Assembly (NCBI RefSeq): GCF_024704365.1
Contig: NZ_JAJDFY010000001.1
Coordinates: 1,283,001-1,347,000 of the forward strand
Direction of reading: 5' to 3'
Length of the DNA: 64,000 nucleotides
Origin: Thermomonas sp. S9
Lineage (GTDB): Bacteria > Pseudomonadota > Gammaproteobacteria > Xanthomonadales > Xanthomonadaceae
The notes under the pieces were generated by a model. That model made no database searches. It saw only the letters and a program-made list of their open reading frames with translations, and was not told the origin of the DNA. The stretch's first letter is position 1. Each line of letters opens with the position of its first letter. A program made the position numbers and the translations under genes. Positions 10,501-24,803 of the stretch are shown here, piece after piece.

Positions 10501-11009
10501 AGGAGGCGATCCGCAAGATCGACCGCGAGACCCGCGGACGCTTCAAGGACACCTACGACCGCGTCAACAGCAATTTCCAGGAGCTCTATCCGCGCCTGTT
10601 CGGCGGCGGCCACGCCTACCTGGAGCTGACCGGCGACGACCTGCTGGATGCCGGCGTCACCATCATGGCGCGCCCGCCCGGCAAGCGGGTGTCCAGCATC
10701 TCGCTGCTGTCCGGCGGTGAAAAGGCGATGACCGCGGTGGCGCTGGTGTTCGCGATCTTCCGCCTGAATCCGGCGCCGTTCTGCCTGCTGGACGAGGTGG
10801 ACGCGCCGCTGGACGAGGCCAACGTCGGCCGCTACACCGCGCTGGTCACCGAAATGAGCGAACAGGTACAGTTCCTGATCGTGACCCACAACAAGGTGAC
10901 GATGGAGGCGGCCCGCCAGCTTTCCGGCGTCACCATGCGCGAGCCGGGCGTGTCGCGCCTGGTCTCGGTGGATCTGGCCGAAGCCGCCCGCCTGGCGGGC
11001 GCCGATTGA
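7506..11009 (+). CDS. smc: Chromosome segregation ATPase Smc
   Basis: Smc is the ATPase core of bacterial condensin. The 1,167-residue protein has the Walker A GPNGCGKSN at residues 31-39. Two long coiled-coil arms flank a hinge at roughly residues 510-640. The C-terminal head has the ABC signature LLSGGEKAM and Walker B FCLLDEVDAPLD. Length and layout match full-length proteobacterial Smc. It starts a gene run smc-zipA-ligA-epmA, the order usual in Xanthomonas. It is separated from its ScpAB partners by yciI-bolA. The frame is intact despite its length. Confidence 0.97.
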   Translation: MRLSTIKLSGFKSFVDPTTLHLPTNLTGIVGPNGCGKSNIIDAIRWVMGENAASRLRGDSLADVIFSGSAGRKPVSQASVELIFDNSDHAIAGEYAAFNEISVKRTVSRDGQSAYYLNGAKCRRRDITDLFLGTGLGPRSYSIIEQGMITQVIDAKPEELRVYLEEAAGISKYKERRRETETRIRHTRENLDRLNDLREEVGKQLQHLARQARQAEQYTAIQAERKVKDAQWRALEFRALDAQLQALREQLAREETRLEQLVAEQRHAESELEAGRERRESASAALNAAQAEVYKVGGVLARVEQQIAHQRELGQRLQRARDEAQAALAELGGHISGDEQKLEALRAAVDEAQPRLEALQDEDIQRQDALREVEARLAEWQQRWDAYSRDQADAARAGEVERIRIEQLDRQILDADRRRQQLRDERAGLDLDALAETFEQLQLQHETQKESLETLTAEVEARKQASADVQERQRQVQAELAELRKQAQAARGRLASLETLQAAALGQEQGAARQWLQAQGLLDAARVGERLRVEAGWENAVEAALGQLIEAVLVDAPEQLVDALGELGEGRLALVAAADDASTYPATSLAARVQGPRAIRRLLARLHAADTLAEARALQATLGEGESVITRGGERLGAGWVRIARSGAATQGALLREKELQALRAAIVQHQQREQALEAQSAELRQAHLVAEQQREDAQRQLYMAHRGVSELAGQLQGQQGRLDGARTRIARIDTELAQIEEALEANKEQAAQARIRIEDALGRMGNLESTRQTLENERRYLTDKREAARTAAREAREAAHALALALESQRVQMVALAQALERMGGQRGQLDARLGELAAQLAEGDAPVQALEAERQSALEERVRVERALAQARSQLEGIDAELRQHEQVRQQRDAQALAQREAISQHRLEQQALLLKAEQFTAAIAEAGFELQDLVNALPEDAAAAQWERAVAELDARLRRLEPVNLAAIAEHAEAAQRKEYLDAQDADLSAALETLEEAIRKIDRETRGRFKDTYDRVNSNFQELYPRLFGGGHAYLELTGDDLLDAGVTIMARPPGKRVSSISLLSGGEKAMTAVALVFAIFRLNPAPFCLLDEVDAPLDEANVGRYTALVTEMSEQVQFLIVTHNKVTMEAARQLSGVTMREPGVSRLVSVDLAEAARLAGAD

Positions 11010-11055
11010 TGCCGGCGGTGGCCGGCGGTGTGATCCTGGTTCTGGAGGACGCGGA

Positions 11056-15161
<4,106 letters not shown>

Positions 15162-15323
15162 GCCTCGGCGCCGGCGGGTGCCCATCGCTGAATGGCATCG
15201 CTGAATGGCCTGTGTCCGCGCCGGCGCGCCGCGCGGGATTTTCGGGAAGGGTTAATTCCGCGCCGCTAGAGTCGAGGGCGAGGATCGTGCCCGTCCCGGG
15301 CCGAGGGAGAGGAGAGGCGAACC

Positions 15324-16067
15324 ATGCGCAGCACCCTGATCGCAACCGGCCTGGCCCTGCTGGGCAGTGCCGCCGCCGCGCCCGCCGCGGCCCAGTACTA
15401 CGGCGACGGCTACCGTGACGGCTACCGCGGCGACTATCGCGACGGCGAGATCGTGCGCTGCGAATCCAACGACGGGCGCACCCGCGAATGCCCGATCCGC
15501 GGTGGGCGCGTGGTGCTGGAGCGCCAGCTTTCGCGCGGGGCCTGTATCGAGGGCGTGAACTGGGGCTACGGCCGTAACGGGATCTGGGTGTCGCAGGGCT
15601 GCCGCGCCGAGTTCCGGGTGCTGGGCTGGGCCCGGCCGGGCGGCCCGGGCTACGGCGGGATCGTCCGTTGCGAATCGGATGATGGCCGCTACCAGCGCTG
15701 CGCACTGCCCGACCGCGGGCGCGCCCAGCTGGTGCGCCAGCTCTCGCGCGCGGCCTGCATCGAGGGGCGCAGCTGGGGGTCGGATTACGGCAGCGTGTGG
15801 GTCGCACAGGGCTGCCGGGCGGAGTTCACCACCACCCGCGGCCGCGCGCGCGGCTGGAGCGACTACGGCCAGGGCATTGGCGGGCGGGTGTTCCGCTGCG
15901 AATCGGAGGACGGCCGCTACACCGAATGCGCCGCCAATACCCGCGCCGGGGTGCAACTGGTGCGCCAGCTCTCGCGCGCGGCCTGCATCGAGGGCCGCAC
16001 CTGGGGCTATGGCCGCGCCGGCATCTGGGTGGCGCAGGGCTGCCGTGCGGAGTTCCGCAGCGACTGA
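15324..16067 (+). CDS. Secreted DUF3011 repeat protein
   Basis: The 247-residue protein has a signal peptide cut after AAPAAAQ at about residue 24. It then has three tandem DUF3011 units of roughly 65-70 residues. Each holds a CES(N/D/E)DGR motif, a second cysteine, VRQLSR, ACIEG, WG and a closing GxWVxQGCRAEF. Each unit has four cysteines, so disulfides in the periplasm are likely. The function is unknown; the family is common in Xanthomonadaceae. Units two and three are the most alike, including runs of matching bases, which suggests recent duplication. Confidence 0.9.
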   Translation: MRSTLIATGLALLGSAAAAPAAAQYYGDGYRDGYRGDYRDGEIVRCESNDGRTRECPIRGGRVVLERQLSRGACIEGVNWGYGRNGIWVSQGCRAEFRVLGWARPGGPGYGGIVRCESDDGRYQRCALPDRGRAQLVRQLSRAACIEGRSWGSDYGSVWVAQGCRAEFTTTRGRARGWSDYGQGIGGRVFRCESEDGRYTECAANTRAGVQLVRQLSRAACIEGRTWGYGRAGIWVAQGCRAEFRSD

Positions 16068-16105
16068 GCAAGGCGGTGGGGCAGGGGGCGTGGTTAAATG
16101 CGCGG

Positions 16106-17179
16106 ATGACCGATGCCGCCCTCGCCCTTGCCGATCTCGACTTCGACCGCTACGACCACGTCCGCCCGATCCGCTGGACCGGCGAAGCGCTGGAGCTGCT
16201 GGACCAGCGCGTGCTGCCGTTCACGGTGGTGCACGAGTCCTGCCGCAGCAGCGACGAGGTGGCCGCCGCCATCCACGCGCTGGTGGTGCGCGGGGCCCCG
16301 GCGATCGGGATCGCCGCGGCCTGGGGCGTGGTGCTGGCCGCGCGCGGTATCGAGGCGACGCATGCGCAGGCCGCGCTGCACCAGCTGGAGCCGGCCCTGC
16401 AGCGCCTGAACGCGGCGCGGCCGACCGCGGTCAATCTGATGTGGGCGCTGGCGCGCATGCGCCGCGCGCTGGCGACGGCCGATGGCGATTGGCGCGCCGC
16501 GCTGGAGCGCGAGGCACAGGCGATCGAACGCGAGGACCTGGCCGCCAACCGTCGCATGGGGGCGCTCGGCGCCGCCCTGGTCGCGCCCGCCAGCGGCGTG
16601 CTGACCCACTGCAATACCGGCTCGCTGGCCACCGCCGGCTTCGGCACCGCGCTCGGCGTGATCCGCGCCGGCGTCGCCGCCGGCCGCGTCGCGCGCGTGT
16701 TCGCCACCGAAACCCGCCCCTGGAACCAGGGCGCGCGCCTGACCGTGTGGGAGCTGATGCAGGACGGGATCGACGCCACCCTGATCGCCGATTCCGCCGC
16801 CGCGCACCTGATGAAGACCGGGCAGGTGCAGTGGGTGGTGGTCGGCGCCGATCGCATCTGCGCCAACGGTGACACCGCCAACAAGATCGGCACCTACCAG
16901 CTGGCGATCGCCGCGAAGCACCATGGGGTGAAGGTGATGGTGGTGGCGCCGTCCTCGACCGTGGACATGGCAACCGCGGCGGGCGATGCGATCGAGATCG
17001 AAGAGCGCGATCCGGCCGAGCTGCTCAGCGCCCGCGGCAAGCGCGCGGTGGCCGAGGGCGTGCGCGCCTGGAACCCGGTATTCGATGTCACCCCGCATGC
17101 CCTGATCGACGCCATCGTCACCGAGCGCGGTGTGGTCGAGCGGCCCGATGCGGTGCGCATGCGCGCGCTGTTCGGCTGA
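16106..17179 (+). CDS. mtnA: S-methyl-5-thioribose-1-phosphate isomerase
   Basis: MtnA converts methylthioribose-1-phosphate to methylthioribulose-1-phosphate in the methionine salvage pathway. The 357-residue protein contains [15 protein letters not shown], the catalytic Cys169 in [25 protein letters not shown], and the catalytic Asp249 in [20 protein letters not shown]. It ends before the gyrA upstream region, and the mtnA-gyrA order is usual for Xanthomonas. The salvage pathway links to the metH genes further along, but the two are not co-transcribed. Confidence 0.95.
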   Translation: MTDAALALADLDFDRYDHVRPIRWTGEALELLDQRVLPFTVVHESCRSSDEVAAAIHALVVRGAPAIGIAAAWGVVLAARGIEATHAQAALHQLEPALQRLNAARPTAVNLMWALARMRRALATADGDWRAALEREAQAIEREDLAANRRMGALGAALVAPASGVLTHCNTGSLATAGFGTALGVIRAGVAAGRVARVFATETRPWNQGARLTVWELMQDGIDATLIADSAAAHLMKTGQVQWVVVGADRICANGDTANKIGTYQLAIAAKHHGVKVMVVAPSSTVDMATAAGDAIEIEERDPAELLSARGKRAVAEGVRAWNPVFDVTPHALIDAIVTERGVVERPDAVRMRALFG

Positions 17180-17394
17180 TCCAGGCGGCTGCGCGCAAAG
17201 CGCCCGGAGCAGGCCGCGATTCTCCGCGCAAGCGATTGATTTTCCCGGCGAAATCCGGGTGCTTTGGGTGCCTTCGGATGGTACAATCCGACGTTCGCCC
17301 GATCCCCGCCTGATGCCCGCGCGGACGCCGCTTCCGCAGGCCTTGCGCGGGCCCGCAATCCCGCCCCAGAACCGCGACAGGACACACACGCACG

Positions 17395-19968
<2,574 letters not shown>

Positions 19969-20011
19969 CCCGGCCGATGTGCGGCTGGCCTGCGCGCGTG
20001 CGCCGCCGTGC

Positions 20012-20497
20012 TCAGTCCGGCAGGTGGGCCAGCACGTGCTCGGCCGAGGACACCCGGTATTCGCCGGGGGCTTCCACCCACAGGCCCTTGACGATGCCGT
20101 TCTCGGCGTACAGCGCGAAGCGCTTGCTGCGTATGCCCATGCCGTAGCCGCTGGCGTCCATCTCCAGCCCCAGCGCGCGGGTGAAGTCGGCATTGCCGTC
20201 GGCCAGCAGCTGGATCTCGGCCGGGACGTGGTAGGCATTGCCCCAGGCCTGCATCACGAAGGCATCGTTCACCGCCATGCAGGCCAGGCCGATCCCGCGC
20301 GCGCGGAATGCGTCGGCATGCGCGATGAAGCTCGGCAGGTGGCGTTCGGAGCAGGTGGGGGTGAATGCCCCGGGCACCGAGAACAGCACCAGCTTGCGAT
20401 GGTCGAACAGGGTCGGGGTGTCGAGCTTGTGCACCCCGCTGGCGTCGATGAACTGCAGCACCGCCTCCGGGATGCGGTCGCCGATCTGGATGGGCAT
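20012..20497 (-). CDS. Peroxiredoxin, Prx5 (AhpE/redoxin) type
   Basis: The 161-residue peroxiredoxin has the peroxidatic Cys49 in VPGAFTPTCSERHLP and a second cysteine at 74 (GLACMAVND) found in many bacterial Prx5 proteins. Prx5 enzymes reduce H2O2 and organic peroxides using glutaredoxin or thioredoxin. The start at 20497 is set by GGAG eight bases upstream and by the MPIQIGDRIPEA start typical of the family. It diverges from the Hsp20 gene and converges on gyrA. Confidence 0.92.
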   Translation of the reverse strand: MPIQIGDRIPEAVLQFIDASGVHKLDTPTLFDHRKLVLFSVPGAFTPTCSERHLPSFIAHADAFRARGIGLACMAVNDAFVMQAWGNAYHVPAEIQLLADGNADFTRALGLEMDASGYGMGIRSKRFALYAENGIVKGLWVEAPGEYRVSSAEHVLAHLPD

Positions 20498-20558
20498 GGT
20501 GCGATCTCCTGCGGCTGAAAAAAACCCTGACTGCCCGCGCCTGCCGGCGCGCGCGCCT

Positions 20559-20587
20559 CTTGACGGGCGCAAGCGGGATTCCCATCT
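20559..20587 (+). promoter_or_regulatory. Sigma-32-like heat-shock promoter for the Hsp20 gene
   Basis: A CTTGACG box at 20559-20565 is followed after 14 bases by TCCCATCT at 20580-20587. The sigma-32 (RpoH) consensus is CTTGAAA, 11-16 bases, then CCCCATNT, so the -10 box matches at seven of eight positions and the -35 at the core CTTGA. It sits about 45 bases upstream of a small heat shock protein start, which is where such a promoter is expected. Confidence 0.72.
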
Positions 20588-20631
20588 ACCGGCACGCGGC
20601 GATGGTGCGCCGCCACCAGCAGGAGGACGAC

Positions 20632-21120
20632 ATGAACCCGATCACTCATACCCACGATTCGCGTTTCGCGCAAGCCTCGCGTCGCCAGGCCGCGCCGGCC
20701 GACGACCTGCGCCAGCTGTTCGAACGGTTCTTCCAGATGGGCGATCTGTCCGACGGTTCGTCGGTGGTCACCAGCCAGTGGACGCCGCGGGTGGACATCC
20801 GCGAGGAGGACGGCCGCTTCGTGATCCTGGCCGACCTGCCGGGGATCGACCCGGACGACGTCGAGATCATGATGGACAAGGGCATCCTGTCGATCAAAGG
20901 CGAGCGCAAGAGCGAGGCCGAGCAGCAAAGCGAGCGCTACAGCCGGATCGAGCGCCGCTACGGCATGTTCCACCGCCGCTTCGCGCTGCCTGACAGCGCC
21001 GACCCGGAGGCGGTCACCGCGCGCGGCTACAACGGCGTGCTGGAGATCAGCATTCCCAAGCGCCCGGAGACCACCCCGCGCCGGATCCACGTCGGCAAGG
21101 GCGAGGGCCGCGTCTCCTGA
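20632..21120 (+). CDS. Small heat shock protein, Hsp20/alpha-crystallin family
   Basis: The 162-residue protein holds denatured proteins in a refoldable state without ATP. It has a basic, flexible N-terminal 45 residues. An alpha-crystallin domain covers residues about 47-150: WTPRVDIREEDGRFVILADLPGI, DVEIMMDKGILSIKGER, FHRRFALPDSAD and the hallmark GVLEISIPK. AGGAGGA six bases before the ATG is a near-ideal ribosome-binding site and fixes the start. Upstream lies the sigma-32-like promoter. A 12-bp hairpin at 21134-21164 follows the stop. Confidence 0.95.
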   Translation: MNPITHTHDSRFAQASRRQAAPADDLRQLFERFFQMGDLSDGSSVVTSQWTPRVDIREEDGRFVILADLPGIDPDDVEIMMDKGILSIKGERKSEAEQQSERYSRIERRYGMFHRRFALPDSADPEAVTARGYNGVLEISIPKRPETTPRRIHVGKGEGRVS

Positions 21121-21133
21121 CGCACTTCCCGCG

Positions 21134-21164
21134 TGCGCGCCGCGGTGCAGTGCCGCGGCGCGCA
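21134..21164 (+). terminator. Strong hairpin after the Hsp20 gene
   Basis: A perfect 12-bp stem (TGCGCGCCGCGG pairing with CCGCGGCGCGCA) encloses a 7-base loop, 13 bases after the Hsp20 stop. There is no T tract, so it may protect the 3' end of the mRNA or act with Rho, not as a classic intrinsic terminator. Confidence 0.55.
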
Positions 21165-21310
21165 GGTCTGCACGCTGCGCAGGGACGCTTGCGACTAGAC
21201 TACGGCCCGCGCCAGGTGCGGGCCGGGTCGTTTGACGGCGGCCTTGCGCGCAGCCGGCGCCGGCGCGATCGTGGGCCGGCGCGATCGGATCAACGGGAAG
21301 CAGCTCAGGC

Positions 21311-22219
21311 ATGCAATTCAAGGACTATTACGCCATCCTCGGGGTGGAACCCAGCGCCGGCGAGGCGGAGATCAAGACCGCCTACCGCCGGCTGGCGCGC
21401 AAGTACCACCCGGATGTGAGCAAGGAAAAGGGTGCCGAGGAGAAGTTCAAGGCGGTCAACGAGGCCTACGAGGCGCTGCGTGATCCGCAGAAGCGGGCGG
21501 CCTACGACCAGCTGCGCGCCGGCGGCTATCGGCCGGGCGACGAGATCCGGCCGCCGCCGGGCGGGTTCCACCGCGGCCCGGGCGGGCAGCCGGACTTCGA
21601 TTTCGAGGAGATCTTCGCCGGCGGTGGCGCCGGCGGCGGATTCTCCGACTTCTTCGAGAACCTGTTCGGTCGCGGTGGCCCCGGCGGGCGTGGCGGGCGT
21701 GCCGGGGCGGCTCCGGCCGGGGATACCCGCGCCAAGCTGGCGGTGCCGCTGAAGGCGGTGTACGAGGGCAGCAGCGTGCGCGTGACCGTCAACGGCAAGA
21801 CCCTGGACGTGCGCATCCCCAAGGGCGTGCGCCCGGGCCAGGTGATCCGGCTCGGCAAGCAGGGCCGCGGCGGGCGCGACCTGCTGCTGGAAATCGAATA
21901 CGCCGCCGACCCGCAGTTCGAGGTCGATGGCCGCAACATCCTCTACACCCTGCCGGTGGCGCCGTGGGAAGCTGCGCTGGGGGCTACGCTCAGCGTGCCG
22001 ACGCTGGGCGGACAGGTAGAACTGAAGATCCCGGCGGATTCCGAGTCCGGGCGCAAGCTGCGCCTGCGCGGGCGCGGCCTGCCGGGCAGTGGCAATGCGC
22101 CGGCCGGTGACCAGATCGTGGAGCTGGAGATCCTGGCGCCGAAGGCGCATACCGAGGCCCAGCGCAAGGCCTACGCCAGGATGCGCGACGCCTTCGGGGA
22201 CGACTGGCGGCGCAGCTGA
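21311..22219 (+). CDS. cbpA: DnaJ-type co-chaperone, CbpA class
   Basis: The 302-residue protein has a full J domain (residues 1-65: FKDYYAILGV, KTAYRRLARKYHPDVSK with the HPD motif, and FKAVNEAYEAL). A Gly/Phe-rich linker covers about 75-135. The DnaJ C-terminal substrate-binding domains follow without the four-repeat zinc finger of true DnaJ. This is the class B layout of CbpA, which stimulates DnaK. It follows Hsp20 by 190 bases and forms a small chaperone cluster with it. Whether it shares the heat-shock promoter is unclear, since a hairpin lies between. Confidence 0.9.
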   Translation: MQFKDYYAILGVEPSAGEAEIKTAYRRLARKYHPDVSKEKGAEEKFKAVNEAYEALRDPQKRAAYDQLRAGGYRPGDEIRPPPGGFHRGPGGQPDFDFEEIFAGGGAGGGFSDFFENLFGRGGPGGRGGRAGAAPAGDTRAKLAVPLKAVYEGSSVRVTVNGKTLDVRIPKGVRPGQVIRLGKQGRGGRDLLLEIEYAADPQFEVDGRNILYTLPVAPWEAALGATLSVPTLGGQVELKIPADSESGRKLRLRGRGLPGSGNAPAGDQIVELEILAPKAHTEAQRKAYARMRDAFGDDWRRS

Positions 22220-22249
22220 GGCCTGCGCCCGGTGCGGTGCCTGCCGGCG

Positions 22250-22624
22250 TCAGGCGGTCCCGCCGCCCAGGTACTGGCCGATCATCGCGGCCAGCTCGGA
22301 TTCGCTGAACGGCTTGGTGATGTAGGCCTTGGCGCCCTGGCGCATGCCCCACACGCGGTCGGTGTCCTGGTCCTTGGTGGTCACCAGGATCACCGGGATG
22401 TGCCGGGTGGTGGGCTCGCGGGTGATCGAACGGGTGGCCTGGAAGCCGTTGAGGTTGGGCATCACCACATCCATCAGGATCAGGTCGGGCAGCTCGCGCT
22501 TGGCGGCCTCCACCCCGGCGGCGCCGTCCTCGGCGGTCAGCGCCTCGTGGCCGAGCTTCTCCACGATGCGGCGGATGCTCATCAGCTGGGAGGGCGAATC
22601 ATCGACGATCAGGATGCGTGCCAT
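22250..22624 (-). CDS. CheY-like response regulator, PilH type
   Basis: This is a single receiver domain of 124 residues with the acidic pocket (IVDDS), the phosphoacceptor Asp in LILMDVVMP, VTTK with the conserved Thr, and Lys in ITKPFSE. MARILIVDDS, MPNLNGFQATR and the VTTKDQDTDRVWG stretch closely follow PilH, the output regulator of the Pil-Chp twitching chemosensory system. The usual pilG-pilI-pilJ neighbours are absent, so this could be an orphan PilH or a related stand-alone regulator. The start at 22624 excludes an unconserved extension. Confidence 0.8.
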   Translation of the reverse strand: MARILIVDDSPSQLMSIRRIVEKLGHEALTAEDGAAGVEAAKRELPDLILMDVVMPNLNGFQATRSITREPTTRHIPVILVTTKDQDTDRVWGMRQGAKAYITKPFSESELAAMIGQYLGGGTA

Positions 22625-22683
22625 GGACAATCCCCGGGGTTTCTTCGTCGATTGTAGCGACCGTCCGGCCGCCTGCAAGCCGC

Positions 22684-23694
22684 CTATGACTGGCCTGCGA
22701 CGCGCACCACGGTACGCCCCAGCGAACCGCCGGCCAGCATGCCGGCGAACACCTCCGGCAGGGCGTCCAGACCGACCTCGCGGGTGCAGATCGCGTCCAG
22801 CGCGTCCGGTTTCCAGTCACTGGCCAGGCGCCGCCACACCTCGTCGCGGATGGCGCGCGCGGTGCCGGCCGAGGCCACGCCCAGCAGCGACACGCCGCGG
22901 ATGATGAAGGGCATCACCGTGGCGTGCAGCTCCGGCGAGGCCGCCAGCCCGCAGCTGGCCACGTTGCCGTAAGGCGCGGTTTGCGCCAGCAGGCTGGCCA
23001 GCATCGGCCCGCCCACGTTGTCGAGGCCGCCGCCGAAACGCGCCGACTCCATGGGCCGGGTGGTGGACAGCGCGTCGCGCCCCAGCACGGCGCTGGCGCC
23101 CAGGGATGTCAGGTAGTCGGCATGCTCCGGTTTGCCGCTGATCGCATGCACCGTAAAGCCGGCTTTGCGGAAGATCGCGATCGCCAGCGAACCCACGCCG
23201 CCAGTGGCGCCGGTGACCGCCAGCGGCCCCAGATCCGGCGTCTGCCGGTTCTCGACCATGCGCAGCAGCGCCAGCGCGGCGGTGAAGCCGGCGGTGCCGA
23301 GGATCATCGCCTCGCGCAGGGTCAGCCCCGTCGGCAGCGGGATCACCCAGCGCGCATCCAGCCGCGCGTAGTCGGCATAGCCGCCATCGCGGGTTTCCGA
23401 CAGGCTGCTGCCGGTCACCAGCACCGCATCGCCTTCCCTGAAGGCGGGGTCGGTGGAGGCGACCACGTGGCCGGCGACGTCGATCCCGCCGACCAGTGGG
23501 AAGCTGCGCAGGATCTTGCCCTGGCCGGTGCCGGCCAAGGCGTCTTTGTAATTGACCGAGGAATAGGCGGTGCGGATGACGACCTCGCCGGGGTTGAGGT
23601 CGTCGAGCGCGATGGTTTCAAGGCCGCTGCGATAGCCGCCCTGGCCATCGTCGCCGTGGATGCGGAAGGCGCGGAAATGGGGCGGGATGCTCAT
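22684..23694 (-). CDS. acuI: YhdH/AcuI-type acryloyl-CoA reductase (medium-chain reductase)
   Basis: This is a 336-residue NADPH-dependent enzyme of the quinone-oxidoreductase group without catalytic zinc. YSSVNYKDALAGTGQGKILR, FPLVGGIDVAG and the nucleotide-binding VTGATGGVGSLAIAI are diagnostic of the YhdH/AcuI subfamily, which reduces acryloyl-CoA to propionyl-CoA. GGAGG five bases before the ATG at 23694 sets the start. That start overlaps the stop of the upstream LOG-family gene by four bases. The physiological substrate here is not proven. Confidence 0.88.
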   Translation of the reverse strand: MSIPPHFRAFRIHGDDGQGGYRSGLETIALDDLNPGEVVIRTAYSSVNYKDALAGTGQGKILRSFPLVGGIDVAGHVVASTDPAFREGDAVLVTGSSLSETRDGGYADYARLDARWVIPLPTGLTLREAMILGTAGFTAALALLRMVENRQTPDLGPLAVTGATGGVGSLAIAIFRKAGFTVHAISGKPEHADYLTSLGASAVLGRDALSTTRPMESARFGGGLDNVGGPMLASLLAQTAPYGNVASCGLAASPELHATVMPFIIRGVSLLGVASAGTARAIRDEVWRRLASDWKPDALDAICTREVGLDALPEVFAGMLAGGSLGRTVVRVAGQS

Positions 23695-24302
23695 ACGTCC
23701 TCCGGGGTGAGCTTCAGCTGCGAACGGCGCTTCTCGTCCAGCCACTTGTCGGCGCGGGCCGGCACGTAGGCGTGCATCCACGTCAGCAAGGCGTCGATAT
23801 CGCTGCCGTACCACATGTCGGCGCGCTGCTCCGGATGCAGAAAGCGCTCGCGCACCATGGTATCCAGCATCGCCATCAGCGGCTGCCAGAAGCCGTTCAC
23901 GTCGAGGAAGGCGCAGGGCTTCTTGCCCAGGCCCAGCTGGCGCCAGGTCAGCATCTCGAACATCTCGTCCAGCGTGCCGAAGCCGCCGGGCAGGGCGACG
24001 AAGCCGTCGGCCAGTTCGAACATGCGCGCCTTGCGGGTGTGCATGGAGTCGACCACCTCCAGCCGGGTCAGGCCGGTGTGCGCCACTTCCCAATCGACCA
24101 GTTGCTGCGGAATCACCCCGACCACCTCGCCGCCGCCGGCCAGCACCGCATCGGCCAGCGTGCCCATCAACCCGACGTTGCCGCCGCCGTACACCAGCGC
24201 GATGCCGTCGCGCGCCAGGCGCGCACCGAGGGCGCGGGCCAGCCCGGCATAGGCCGGATCTCCGCCGGCGTTGGAACCGCAATAGACGCAGAGGGTCTTC
24301 AT
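23691..24302 (-). CDS. LOG family protein (TIGR00730, Rossmann fold)
   Basis: The 203-residue protein has CVYCGSNAG, ALVYGGGNVGLMG and the signature PGGFGTLDEMFE, with TRKARMFELADGFVALP before it. Relatives are cytokinin-activating phosphoribohydrolases (LOG) or pyrimidine/purine nucleotide 5'-monophosphate nucleosidases such as PpnN; older annotations call them lysine decarboxylases in error. It is coupled at both ends, overlapping the DUF3147-like gene upstream and acuI downstream by four bases each. Confidence 0.9.
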   Translation of the reverse strand: MKTLCVYCGSNAGGDPAYAGLARALGARLARDGIALVYGGGNVGLMGTLADAVLAGGGEVVGVIPQQLVDWEVAHTGLTRLEVVDSMHTRKARMFELADGFVALPGGFGTLDEMFEMLTWRQLGLGKKPCAFLDVNGFWQPLMAMLDTMVRERFLHPEQRADMWYGSDIDALLTWMHAYVPARADKWLDEKRRSQLKLTPEDV

Positions 24303-24652
24303 CCGTGGACCTTGGAATGGGTGAGCAGGAATTGCACCGCGCTCATGCCGGCGAAGGCGGCCAGGGCCGCGAGCAGGAAGCCGAGCCAGACCGGCCAGCC
24401 GGCCTTCAGCGCCAGGCTCAGCGCCGGGAAGAACAGCAGGCCGCCGAGCACGAACCAGAAAATCTCCATGGCGAGATTCGCCACCCGCTGCGCATCGCCG
24501 GTTTCCGCGTACAGCCAGCCCAGCACCAGCAGCGAGGTGACCGGCAGCGACGCCACCAGCGCCCCCAGCAGGCCGGGGCGCCTGGCCAGGCCGGAGGCGA
24601 TGAGCACCAGCATCACCGTGATGGCCGTCTTGAGCAGGAACTGCAGCGTCAT
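24299..24652 (-). CDS. Small integral membrane protein, DUF3147-like
   Basis: The 117-residue protein is almost all membrane. Four helices can be seen (FLLKTAITVMLVLIASGLA, GALVASLPVTSLLVLGWL, IFWFVLGGLLFFPALSLAL and VWLGFLLAALAAFAGM). The motif RRPGLLGALVASLP with the following YAETGD is characteristic of DUF3147. The function is unknown. It is the first gene of the overlapping trio with the LOG protein and acuI. The MTLQFLLKT start is chosen over a longer frame reaching into the repeat element. Confidence 0.75.
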   Translation of the reverse strand: MTLQFLLKTAITVMLVLIASGLARRPGLLGALVASLPVTSLLVLGWLYAETGDAQRVANLAMEIFWFVLGGLLFFPALSLALKAGWPVWLGFLLAALAAFAGMSAVQFLLTHSKVHG

Positions 24653-24721
24653 CGGCGTATCCAGCCTTGAAATGCGAACGGCACCGTGCGGGCGCCGTCC
24701 GGGGATGCGGGCGGCCTTCAG

Positions 24722-24803
24722 GGAAGGTCTGAACAACGCCATCCAGGCGTTGTCAGCCAGCCCTCCATGGCCGGCGGGAACCCCCGAGTTGATCAGAGGT
24801 TCC
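24722..24803. repeat. Structured intergenic element with inverted ends
   Basis: The 82 bases start with GGAAGGTCTGAACAA and end with TTGATCAGAGGTTCC. These form an imperfect 15-bp inverted repeat (12 matches). Inside is a perfect CAACGCC/GGCGTTG hairpin with a 5-base loop at 24734-24752. It begins directly after the lpdA stop and reads as its 3' flank. The layout resembles a small palindromic repeat of the kind scattered through xanthomonad intergenic regions, but only one copy lies in the window. Confidence 0.6.
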
